Source: DAOQAU01 sp035354275 (GTDB lineage: Bacteria; Cyanobacteriota; Vampirovibrionia; Gastranaerophilales; Gastranaerophilaceae). From it: 64,000 bases of DNA. Of the stretch, positions 1 through 7,534 are shown piece after piece. Under the pieces are notes generated by a model that saw only the letters and a list, made by a program, of their open reading frames with translations, had not been told where the DNA came from and ran no database searches. The number at the start of each line of letters is the position of its first letter. Positions within the stretch are counted from its first letter, which is position 1. The DNA lies in contig DAOQAU010000004.1 in assembly GCA_035354275.1 (NCBI GenBank), positions 1-64,000 on the forward strand, in the 5' to 3' direction. Both the position numbers and the translations under genes were made by a program.

Positions 1-202
1 TGTTAATGGTTTCTCTTTCAAGTCCCGAACCTCGGTGTTTAAGGGTTTTTGCTTTTACAAGAAGTTCATCTGTTATTCCGTTTATAACCGCTTCGTTAAA
101 TAATTTTGCTATATCGTTACAGTTTTTGGCAGAATCTTCAAAACAATCGTAAAAGACCTTGTTCTCCGGCGGTAATAATCTTGAAAATATATTAAATTTC
201 AC
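1..202 (-). CDS. DUF47 (PhoU-like) family protein, N-terminal fragment
   Basis: The first 67 codons of a gene running off the left edge. The start is GTG at 202, with GGGAG seven bases upstream. The product begins MKFNIFSRLLPPENKVFYDC and continues through FEDSAKNCNDIAKLF. That pattern (Phe-rich start, PP, then an acidic helical segment) is typical of the DUF47/PhoU_div family, which is usually paired with Pit-type phosphate transporters and thought to regulate them. The partner gene and C-terminus lie outside the window. A TTGACA-like -35 is at 241-246 on this strand, but I see no convincing -10. Family assignment is by recognition of the N-terminus only. Confidence 0.7.
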   Translation of the reverse strand, partial: MKFNIFSRLLPPENKVFYDCFEDSAKNCNDIAKLFNEAVINGITDELLVKAKTLKHRGSGLERETIN

Positions 203-304
203 TTTATATCTCCCAATTTTTGCTACACACACCCATGATATGTCAAACAAAATCTAAAGTAACTATCATTTTCTTTTTTGTTACCAAATATTAAACTCAA
301 ATTT

Positions 305-340
305 AAAGCGGCGGGAATTTTATAAATTTCACGCCGCTTT
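305..340 (-). terminator. Stem-loop terminator after the fliA-like gene
   Basis: Nine-base arms AAAGCGGCG (305-313) and CGCCGCTTT (332-340) enclose an AT-rich loop, directly after the stop codon of the sigma factor gene. On the minus strand the stem is followed by an imperfect U-rich tract. The poly-T on the other side would also let it work toward the right. Confidence 0.7.
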
Positions 341-341
341 T

Positions 342-1019
342 TTAATATTCAAAATGTTCTTTTGTTTGCAGATATTCTCGAATTTCATTCAAAGATTGCT
401 GAACAATCCTTGTAATCCTTGAGGAAGAAAGTCCGACTTGTCTTGCGATATCTTTAACCTGCATGTTTCTGTAAAATCTGTATTCAACAATTGTTCTGTC
501 TTTTTGGGGAAGTGTAGAAATTGCTTCTCTAATCATTCTTCCCATCTCGGAAATTTCTGCTTTTTCATCGGGCATTGCAGAAGTGTCTTTTACAAAATCA
601 AAGGGCGAATCAGTATCTGAAGCAGCAGCAGCAAGGCTGTCTATGGATAAAATTGTTTCATAAATTGCTTCTCTGACTTTTGTCGGTGAAACATCAAGTC
701 CTTCTTCATCACTTTCTTCGCCGTGAGAAGTTTCTCCAATATCTTCTTCTGTTTTGTTGTGTTTAAGAGAATACCACTTGTAGCGGTTTCTAAGTTCGTT
801 TCTTATTGCCCATCTTACGGCAGTACCTATGTATGCAGCGTTATATTTTTCGAGCTGTTCAGGGGTTTTATTTTTAATCATAATTTGCACCGCAATAATG
901 CCGATACTTACCAGCTCTTCGTATTCAACCATATGCGAAGGAATTCGACGATGTTCAACCTTTGCAACCTTTTGAATGATGTCTATGTATTCTTTAATTT
1001 TAGATTGGTTGTCATGCAT
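342..1019 (-). CDS. fliA: Sigma-70 family factor, probably flagellar sigma-28 (FliA)
   Basis: A 225-residue sigma factor without a region 1. Region 2 is at about 14-80 (EYEELVSIGIIAV, then YIGTAVRWAIRNELRNRY, the -10 recognition helix area). A poorly conserved acidic middle covers 90-160. Region 4 is at 166-218, with the helix-turn-helix QVKDIARQVGLSSSRITRI. Length and architecture fit the FliA/WhiG group. The gene starts 8 bp after flhB on the same strand, and sigma-28 commonly sits in flhB-flhA-flhF-fliA clusters. The specific FliA assignment rests on that context. The start ATG has no strong Shine-Dalgarno and is probably translationally coupled to flhB. Confidence 0.75.
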   Translation of the reverse strand: MHDNQSKIKEYIDIIQKVAKVEHRRIPSHMVEYEELVSIGIIAVQIMIKNKTPEQLEKYNAAYIGTAVRWAIRNELRNRYKWYSLKHNKTEEDIGETSHGEESDEEGLDVSPTKVREAIYETILSIDSLAAAASDTDSPFDFVKDTSAMPDEKAEISEMGRMIREAISTLPQKDRTIVEYRFYRNMQVKDIARQVGLSSSRITRIVQQSLNEIREYLQTKEHFEY

Positions 1020-1027
1020 AACTTTTA

Positions 1028-2125
1028 TTAATTACTCGTGTCGGGTTTGTCCATTATTCTACCTTGATTTTGATTATTTTTCAAGTTGTAAACAAAAAGT
1101 AAAATTTCAGCGACCGCTTTATAAAGCTCGGGCGGGATTATCTGGTTGATTTCAACCACTCTGAAAATTGCTCTTGCAACCGGAGGATTATCAATTACCG
1201 GAACCCCGTTTTCTGTTGCTATGTTTATAATTTTTTTTGCAATAAGCTCTGTTCCTTTTGCCACAAGCATCGGTGATTCCATTTCTTCCGCGTCATATTT
1301 AAGGGCGCAGGCAATGTGGGTAGGGTTTCTTACTACAAAATCGGCAGTCGGAACAGAATCCATCATACTTTGCTGAAGCATTTGTTGGCGGCGTTGACGA
1401 AGGGCAGCTTTAACGTTTGGATCACCTTCTGTGTTTTTGTATTCGTCTTTAATTTCTTTAAAGGACATTTTTTGATCTTTCATAAATTTCCAACGGGTGA
1501 CCATATAATCGGCACCGGATATGGCAAGAAAGGCAATACAGGCTTTGAATACAAATTCTACAATAAGTTTTCCGAATTCCATCATAACCGCAAAGTTGTT
1601 ATCAATCGCCGCAAGTCTTAGAATATCCGTAATGTGTGCAGAATAAACACTCCAGCCTATCCAGCCCAGAATTATTACTTTCAAAATGTTTTTTAAAAGT
1701 TCAAAAAGAGTTTTGACTGAAATTAAGTTTTTAAAATATTTAGAAGGGTTAAGTTTATCAAGTTTCGGGACAAGGGGTGCTGTTGCCACAAGAGGTCCTA
1801 CTTGAATAAAATCTGCCATAATTGCCACAAACCATGCTAAAAACAAAATAGGACCTATGATTAACAAGGTAGGAACTATTGCAACAGTTAAAACATAAGG
1901 CAAGCCTATATCGCTGAGGTGTTTATTGGGTATTTGCTCATAACAGAGCACAAACAGCTTTGTTATCTGGTCCCAAATAAAAGGCGAAAGGGCATAAATC
2001 GCTGTAAACAAAAGCAATAAAGATATTGCGGTTGAAAAATCTTTTGATTTTACAACCTGACCTTCTTTTCTTGCCTGCTCCAATTTTCGGGGCGTGGCTT
2101 CAAATTGTTTGTCTTCATCTGCCAT
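1028..2125 (-). CDS. flhB: Flagellar export gate protein FlhB
   Basis: 365 residues, normal for FlhB, the substrate-specificity switch of the flagellar type III export apparatus. The N-terminus carries the family signature ATPRKLEQARKEGQVVKSKD. Transmembrane segments lie near 32-50, 75-105, 145-162 and 185-205. The cytoplasmic domain holds the self-cleavage motif NPTH at 267-270, matching the N-P cleavage site of enteric FlhB. The downstream fliA-like gene follows after 8 bp. No flhA, fliP, fliQ or fliR is in the window, so export genes continue elsewhere or are dispersed. Confidence 0.96.
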   Translation of the reverse strand: MADEDKQFEATPRKLEQARKEGQVVKSKDFSTAISLLLLFTAIYALSPFIWDQITKLFVLCYEQIPNKHLSDIGLPYVLTVAIVPTLLIIGPILFLAWFVAIMADFIQVGPLVATAPLVPKLDKLNPSKYFKNLISVKTLFELLKNILKVIILGWIGWSVYSAHITDILRLAAIDNNFAVMMEFGKLIVEFVFKACIAFLAISGADYMVTRWKFMKDQKMSFKEIKDEYKNTEGDPNVKAALRQRRQQMLQQSMMDSVPTADFVVRNPTHIACALKYDAEEMESPMLVAKGTELIAKKIINIATENGVPVIDNPPVARAIFRVVEINQIIPPELYKAVAEILLFVYNLKNNQNQGRIMDKPDTSN

Positions 2126-2165
2126 GGTCTAAGCCTTTTAGTTGTGTTATTAATTTTATGTTTGG

Positions 2166-2235
2166 AGTAAATAGGAAATAGTAAATAGTGAATAGATTTT
2201 TGCTTCTATTTACCATTTACTATTTACCATTTACT
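2166..2235. repeat. Inverted repeat of the GTGAA/TTTACC dispersed family, between deoC and flhB
   Basis: The left arm 2166-2194 (aataggaaatagtaaatagt core) and right arm 2207-2235 (tatttaccatttactattta core) are near-complementary over 29 bases with a 12-base loop. It is one of several copies in this window of a short-period GTAAATAGTGAATAG-type repeat. Transcripts from deoC toward flhB would carry it as a hairpin. Confidence 0.75.
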
Positions 2236-2262
2236 AAATTATACAATGATATGTTAGCATAA

Positions 2263-2913
2263 TTATTTAACTATCTCCACGCCGGCACTTGTGCCTAACC
2301 TTGTTGCGCCTGCTTTTATCATTTTTATAGCCGCTTCTTTATCCCTGATGCCTGCAGAGGCTTTGACTTCAAGCCCGAAGGGCGAAATGGTTTTGTACAT
2401 AAGTTCAACATCTTCAACTTTTGCACCTACTCCGTTTTTGACAAATCCGGTTGAAGTTTTTACAAAATCAGCTTTTGCTTTTATACAGATTTCGCAAGCT
2501 TTTTTGATTTCTTCTTTGGTAAGCAAATCCGTTTCCAAAATAACTTTTAATTTTTTCTTCCCGCAGGCTTTTTTAACCGTTGCGACATCTTCTTGAACTG
2601 TTTTGTAGTCTTTGTTTTTCATCGCAGAAACATTTAATACCATATCAATTTCATCTGCGCCGTCTTTTATGGCAAGTTTTGTTTCATAAGCTTTTGCCTC
2701 GCTTTTGCTTGCTCCCAAAGGAAATCCGACTACCGCAACTATTTTTACACCGGAATTTTTTAAGTTTGCTTTTGCAAGTTTTACGTTAACAGGATTAACG
2801 CAAATTCCCAAAAATTTGTATTTAATGGCTTCTTTAAATAAATTTGCCAGTTCTTTTTTTGTAGCATCTTGTTTTAAAAGTGTGTGTTCAATATATCTGT
2901 TTAAATTTTTCAT
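2263..2913 (-). CDS. deoC: Deoxyribose-phosphate aldolase
   Basis: 216 residues, full length for the class I aldolase DeoC, which splits 2-deoxyribose 5-phosphate into glyceraldehyde 3-phosphate and acetaldehyde in deoxynucleoside catabolism. The Schiff-base lysine is K152 in FVKTSTGF. The second lysine K184 (VKASAGIR) and the proton-relay aspartate D90 (DGADEIDMVLN) are in place. The start ATG is preceded by CGGAGG at good spacing. No other nucleoside-degradation gene is adjacent; flhB follows after a 137-bp spacer holding a dispersed repeat. Confidence 0.95.
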   Translation of the reverse strand: MKNLNRYIEHTLLKQDATKKELANLFKEAIKYKFLGICVNPVNVKLAKANLKNSGVKIVAVVGFPLGASKSEAKAYETKLAIKDGADEIDMVLNVSAMKNKDYKTVQEDVATVKKACGKKKLKVILETDLLTKEEIKKACEICIKAKADFVKTSTGFVKNGVGAKVEDVELMYKTISPFGLEVKASAGIRDKEAAIKMIKAGATRLGTSAGVEIVK

Positions 2914-3065
2914 ACATATATCCTCCGTAAAGCTATTTTATAACAAAAAATCGGGCAATTATTTATATGTTTAATTTTATTAAGATAATGCTTTAAAATG
3001 TCAACTTTTTTTGTCAGTTTGTTTTTAATACTATATAAAAGTGTGTTTTTTAATAAGGTTTTCAA

Positions 3066-5897
3066 GTGAAGATAAATCCGATTATAAGTTTTAAATCAAA
3101 TATCGAGGCGTTAAAGACGCCGCCTCACAATGCAGTTGCAACAAATCCCATTCAAAACTCGCAGGATTTGCAGGCTACTGCGCTTGATTATAAAGTAAAA
3201 ACACCTATGAAATATAGCGATTTAGGAGAACTTGAGCTTCCATGTTCTACAAAAGGACACCTTTACAAGCTTGAAAACGGACAGAGAGTTGTTATAATAA
3301 CAAAAATAGGGCCGACAGTAGTCAAAACTTATGTTAATTCAGGTTCTATGAACGAGCCTGATAAATTCAGAGGCATAAGCCATTTTATTGAACACAATCT
3401 TTTTAACGGCTCTGAAGGCTTAAGTGCCGGTCAATTTTTTGACACCGTAAATAAAATGGGTGCAAACACCAATGCCTCAACTGGGTTTGCCGCTACCGAT
3501 TATTATATCGAATCAAACCTTTTAAAGAAAAGCGATTTGGAAAAAGAGATTAAAATACACGCTTCTATGCTTGAAAAACCGACTTTTGCGCTTGATATGA
3601 TTGAGAAAGAAAAAGGGCCTGTAACATCTGAGATTAATATGATTTTGGATGATCCCGAAAATATCGCAACAAATAATACTTTAAAAATGCTTTTTAACAT
3701 AAACTCCACTTCCGAAGACATAATCGGGGGCACCGTTGACAACATTAAAAAAATTACCAGAGAAGATGTAATTGACTATTATAAGAAAAATTATTCCCCA
3801 CAGAATATGGTCACCGTTATAACCGGTGAAGCCGAACCGCAAGAAGCAATAGGGCTTGTTTCAAAATATTTTTCTTCAAACAACACAAACCCAAAACCCA
3901 GAAATTATGAAGATTTAAAACCGATACAAAAAGCCGTAAGAAGGGACATAATCTCTGATAAAACCCCTGCTTCAATAATAAGCATAGGCTTTGTAGGACC
4001 TAAAAATATTGACACAAAAGACAAAATTTTACTTGATGCCTTTCAATTTTTTATGATAGGTTCAAATGTTTCAAGGCTCAATAAATCTCTTGAAAGAATT
4101 CAGACAAACGCACTTATGACATCAGACAGGATAAGCACAAGACCTCAAGATAACACGGTTATACTTTTTTCAACACAAGTGTCTGAAGAGAATTCAGAAA
4201 AAGCAATTCAGATGATTTTTAGCGAAATTGCCAATCTTGAAAATGACCCGCCAAGCGAAAAAGAGTTAAATATAGTTAAAAAGAAATTAAAGCTTAACCT
4301 GGCGCAAGTTTTTGAAAATTCTCAGCTTATAAACACAGCGGTCGGTACAAGTATGCTTGACAATGACCTCAAAAGTGTTATGGAATTTGAAAAAGTTATC
4401 GACAATATGACATCATCGGATATAGTCAATTTTGCAAAAAATTATTTTAATCTTAACAAAGCGGCAATGACTGTTGTTCATCCCAATACGGTTAATGCTG
4501 AGGCTATAAAACAAAATTATCAAAGAACTCACAATGTTTCATTTACCGGAAATTTAGATGAGATTAACCACAAAACAGCACTTGATTTAAGCAAGGTTAA
4601 AAGATACGGAATCACAAATAATTTTTCGGTGGCGACAAATGAAATTCATAATAACCTTGCGACTTTTGATTTAAGCTTGTCTGCAGAAAAGCCTGCAGAC
4701 ATTAAGCCGGGTGTTTCTAATATTTTGGCGATAATGTTAAACAGGGGCTCAAAATTCAAAAACGAAAAAGATTTCTTTTCCGATTTGGAAAATCAAGGTG
4801 TTTCCACCCAGTTTTATGCAAGTGAAAGAGGTATAGGCGTAACTTCAATGTTTTTGCCTCAAGATGGCAAGCTTGCGATGAAAAGCGCAAAAGAAGTAAT
4901 TTTAAACCCCAGGTTCAAGCAGGAAGAACTTGACTATGCAAAAAATATTTTGCGCGAAAACATAAAAAACACCCCTAAAATTTCTATGGACGGGTTAATG
5001 AAGGAAATGTTTAAAGGTCAATTTTACGGTAACAGCCTCAGCGATATTTTAAATAATTTAGACGGTATCCAAATGGCAGATGTTATGTCGCTTTATAATT
5101 ATATTGTTCAAAATGCTCAAGGAACAGTCGCAATTTCTGCTCCTTTTGAAAAAAATCCTGATTTAAAAAGTGAAATTTTCTCTGAACTTTGCTCTGATTT
5201 TCCGACACTTAAGCCTTCTGTACCTTCGCTTTTTAACGGATTTATTCCTGTAAGAGACAAAAGCGTTGTAGTTCAGGAACACAATAAAAGTCAGGCAGAA
5301 ATCCAAATGGGCTACAAATTTGCGGTCAACGGAAATCTCAAAGACAGTATCGTTTTTGAACTTATGAATTCTATTCTTGGCGGAACACCTTCTTCAAGAC
5401 TATTTTCTGATTTAAGAGAAAAACAAAAACTTGCTTATCAGGTAAATTCAAGATGGACAAATATGGACAATTCCGGAATTTTGTCTTTGTATATTAAAAC
5501 AACGACAGACGATCCTCAAAGCGGTCAAATCTGCTATGACAATCTTCAAAAATCTTTGGAAGGTTTTAATTTCCATATTCAAAAAATGAAAAATGAAAAC
5601 GTGACAGAAGACGAGCTTGAAAGTGCCAAATTAACTTTGAAAAATAAAATCTTGAACGCATCAGAAATGACATCGGATAAAAATTCCTCGCTTTTGAGCG
5701 GATTGAATTCTTTTTACGGGCTTTCCAAAAATAATCAGCTGCTTGATATGATAGACAGCATTAGTGCAGATGATATTAAAAAATGCGCAAATTATGTATT
5801 CAATTCAAACCCGACTGTTTCTGTTGTGGCGACAAAAAATACTATTGAAAATAACAAAGATTATTTAGCTTCTTTGGGCAATATTGTAAGAATGTAA
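3066..5897 (+). CDS. Large M16-family zinc peptidase
   Basis: 943 residues, about twice a single M16 unit: an active N-terminal half followed by an inactive partner half, as in the pitrilysin/insulinase superfamily. The inverted zinc motif HFIEH is at 106-110, with a likely third ligand at E189 (VTSEI). The C-terminal half carries the conserved substrate-contact segment LREKQKLAYQV near 785. Start is GTG at 3066 with AAGG seven bases upstream. There is no signal peptide; instead the first 60 residues are a low-conservation tail beginning MKINPIISFKSN, a pattern shared with several orphan proteins in this window. The substrate is unknown. Confidence 0.9.
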   Translation: MKINPIISFKSNIEALKTPPHNAVATNPIQNSQDLQATALDYKVKTPMKYSDLGELELPCSTKGHLYKLENGQRVVIITKIGPTVVKTYVNSGSMNEPDKFRGISHFIEHNLFNGSEGLSAGQFFDTVNKMGANTNASTGFAATDYYIESNLLKKSDLEKEIKIHASMLEKPTFALDMIEKEKGPVTSEINMILDDPENIATNNTLKMLFNINSTSEDIIGGTVDNIKKITREDVIDYYKKNYSPQNMVTVITGEAEPQEAIGLVSKYFSSNNTNPKPRNYEDLKPIQKAVRRDIISDKTPASIISIGFVGPKNIDTKDKILLDAFQFFMIGSNVSRLNKSLERIQTNALMTSDRISTRPQDNTVILFSTQVSEENSEKAIQMIFSEIANLENDPPSEKELNIVKKKLKLNLAQVFENSQLINTAVGTSMLDNDLKSVMEFEKVIDNMTSSDIVNFAKNYFNLNKAAMTVVHPNTVNAEAIKQNYQRTHNVSFTGNLDEINHKTALDLSKVKRYGITNNFSVATNEIHNNLATFDLSLSAEKPADIKPGVSNILAIMLNRGSKFKNEKDFFSDLENQGVSTQFYASERGIGVTSMFLPQDGKLAMKSAKEVILNPRFKQEELDYAKNILRENIKNTPKISMDGLMKEMFKGQFYGNSLSDILNNLDGIQMADVMSLYNYIVQNAQGTVAISAPFEKNPDLKSEIFSELCSDFPTLKPSVPSLFNGFIPVRDKSVVVQEHNKSQAEIQMGYKFAVNGNLKDSIVFELMNSILGGTPSSRLFSDLREKQKLAYQVNSRWTNMDNSGILSLYIKTTTDDPQSGQICYDNLQKSLEGFNFHIQKMKNENVTEDELESAKLTLKNKILNASEMTSDKNSSLLSGLNSFYGLSKNNQLLDMIDSISADDIKKCANYVFNSNPTVSVVATKNTIENNKDYLASLGNIVRM

Positions 5898-5902
5898 TAT
5901 TC

Positions 5903-5931
5903 TTGAACTGCTTGAAAAATTGGGCTATAAT
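5903..5931 (+). promoter_or_regulatory. Strong sigma-70 promoter of sdaAB, probably leaderless
   Basis: TTGAAC (5903-5908), 17 bp, then TATAAT (5926-5931). Transcription would start about 7 bases downstream, at or next to the ATG at 5939, leaving no room for a Shine-Dalgarno, and none is visible. Confidence 0.75.
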
Positions 5932-5938
5932 GCTTTTT

Positions 5939-6604
5939 ATGAAAAACAATTCTTTATTCGATGTAATTTCGCCTGTAATGGTAGGACCTTCCAGCTCTCA
6001 TACGGCAGGTGCTGTGAGGTTGGGGCTTTTGGCAAGAAATATTTACGCGCAGCCTGTAAAAAAAATAACCTTCAGGCTTTATAATTCTTTTGCGCAGACC
6101 GGAAAAGGGCATGGCACAGACAAAGGACTCATGGCAGGACTCTTGGGTTTTCAGGTTGATGATGTGAGGATAAAAAAAGTTTTTGAACTGCCGGAAGCAA
6201 AAGAAATCGAGTACGATTTTGAATATTTGGAAGATTTTAATCGTCATCCGAATGCTGTTGATTTTATTTTTGGCGGAAAAGATAAAATGGAAATTTTTGC
6301 AGAATCAGTCGGTGCGGGAAATGTCAGGGTGCGAAGAATAAATAAATTCGGAGTAGATATAACCGGTGAATATGACACTTTGGTTTTGATTTATAAAGAC
6401 AAGCCGGGCATGCTTTCTAAAGTGGGCGGAATTATTCAAGGCGAAAAAATCAATATTGCTTCTTTGATTTGCGACAGAAGTGCCAAGGGCGAGGATGCTT
6501 CAATGTGTATTGCGCTTGACAGCGGGCTTAATTACAGTGTTGTTCAGAAAATTAAAAACATTGAAGATGTCTATTTTGTAAGACATGTGAGTAAAATATT
6601 ATGA
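5939..6604 (+). CDS. sdaAB: L-serine dehydratase, iron-sulfur-dependent, beta subunit
   Basis: 221 residues. The small subunit of the two-gene L-serine ammonia-lyase that converts serine to pyruvate and ammonia with a [4Fe-4S] cluster. The N-terminus has the hallmark LFDVISPVMVGPSSSHTAGA. The C-terminal third (from about 145) is an ACT-like domain (YDTLVLIYKDKPGMLSKVGG), typical of this subunit. I chose ATG 5939: an upstream TTG at 5903 overlaps the -35 of a perfect promoter and adds unconserved residues. It overlaps sdaAA by ATGA, so the two are co-translated. Confidence 0.94.
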   Translation: MKNNSLFDVISPVMVGPSSSHTAGAVRLGLLARNIYAQPVKKITFRLYNSFAQTGKGHGTDKGLMAGLLGFQVDDVRIKKVFELPEAKEIEYDFEYLEDFNRHPNAVDFIFGGKDKMEIFAESVGAGNVRVRRINKFGVDITGEYDTLVLIYKDKPGMLSKVGGIIQGEKINIASLICDRSAKGEDASMCIALDSGLNYSVVQKIKNIEDVYFVRHVSKIL

Positions 6605-7494
6605 GAAAAGAAATAACGACTTTTGCCGAATTACTTTATGCTTGCGGTCAAAAGAAAAAAAGAATATACGAACTGGTTGTTCAAAGGGAAGCTTTTTTAC
6701 TTGATTTATCAGAAGATGACGTGAGAAAAAAAGTAAAAGTATCGCTTGATGCAATGAAAGAGGCGATAAAACACGGGTTAAAATCAGACGAACTTTCTAT
6801 AAGCGCAAAATGCGGAGCAGATTGTAAAAAAGTTTTGGAAAAATTTTCTAAAAAACCTTCGCTTTTCGGCAATTTATTTGAAAAAATTACCGCTTACGCA
6901 CTTGCAACGGTTGAAGAAAACCTGCGTATGGGAAAAATTGTCGCATGCCCTACGGCGGGCTCTTGCGGAATTGTTCCTTCTGTTCTGGTTGCGGTGTCAG
7001 AGGAATTAAAACTCACGGAAGAAGAACAGATTAACGCACTTATAATAGCAGGTGAAATAGGCTCAATTGTCGCAAACAAAGTAGCACTTGCGGGGGCTGT
7101 TGCCGGCTGTCAGGCAGAATGTGGCGTGGCAGCAGCTATGAGTGCAGGGGCTTTGGCATATCTTTTGGGAGCAAGTGAAAGGCAGATTGTTCATGCGGTC
7201 GCACTTGCGCTTAAAAATGTTTTGGGGTTGACTTGTGATCCTGTAGCCGGACTTGTTGAGATTCCTTGCGTGAAAAGAAACGTTTTTCTTGCAATACATT
7301 CGGTTGTTGCAGTAGAACTTGCGCTTGCAGGGGTTGAGAGCAAAATCCCCGCCGACGAAGTCGTTGATGCCCTGCTTCAGACAGGACAGTTGATGTCGCC
7401 TATGCTTAAAGAAAGTTCTCAGGCAGGACTTGCAAAGACAAAAACCGCCAAAAAAATCGAACAAAAATTAAATAAAAAATATCAGAATTTATAA
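6601..7494 (+). CDS. sdaAA: L-serine dehydratase, iron-sulfur-dependent, alpha subunit
   Basis: 297 residues, full length for the catalytic subunit. The cluster-binding cysteines match the spacing known for this family: C170 (AGCQAECG), C212 and C223 (LTCDPVAGLVEIPCVKRN). The conserved CPTAGSCGIVPS block is at 116-127. The start overlaps the sdaAB stop by four bases, so one transcript makes both subunits. Together they feed serine into pyruvate, which nifJ (33 kb) can oxidise further. A hairpin lies between this gene and the converging mutL. Confidence 0.95.
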   Translation: MRKEITTFAELLYACGQKKKRIYELVVQREAFLLDLSEDDVRKKVKVSLDAMKEAIKHGLKSDELSISAKCGADCKKVLEKFSKKPSLFGNLFEKITAYALATVEENLRMGKIVACPTAGSCGIVPSVLVAVSEELKLTEEEQINALIIAGEIGSIVANKVALAGAVAGCQAECGVAAAMSAGALAYLLGASERQIVHAVALALKNVLGLTCDPVAGLVEIPCVKRNVFLAIHSVVAVELALAGVESKIPADEVVDALLQTGQLMSPMLKESSQAGLAKTKTAKKIEQKLNKKYQNL

Positions 7495-7501
7495 AGGGGA
7501 C

Positions 7502-7525
7502 GCGGAAAAATTTTAATTTTTCTGC
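7502..7525. terminator. Hairpin between converging sdaAA and mutL
   Basis: GCGGAAAAATT (from 7502) pairs with AATTTTTCTGC (to 7525), with one G-T pair and almost no loop. The A/T tracts on either side mean it could stop transcription from both directions. Confidence 0.55.
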
Positions 7526-7534
7526 AAGTCAAAC

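Noticed and set aside
5903..5938. TTG start 12 codons upstream for sdaAB
   Set aside because: It coincides with the -35 of a strong promoter, so it would not be transcribed.
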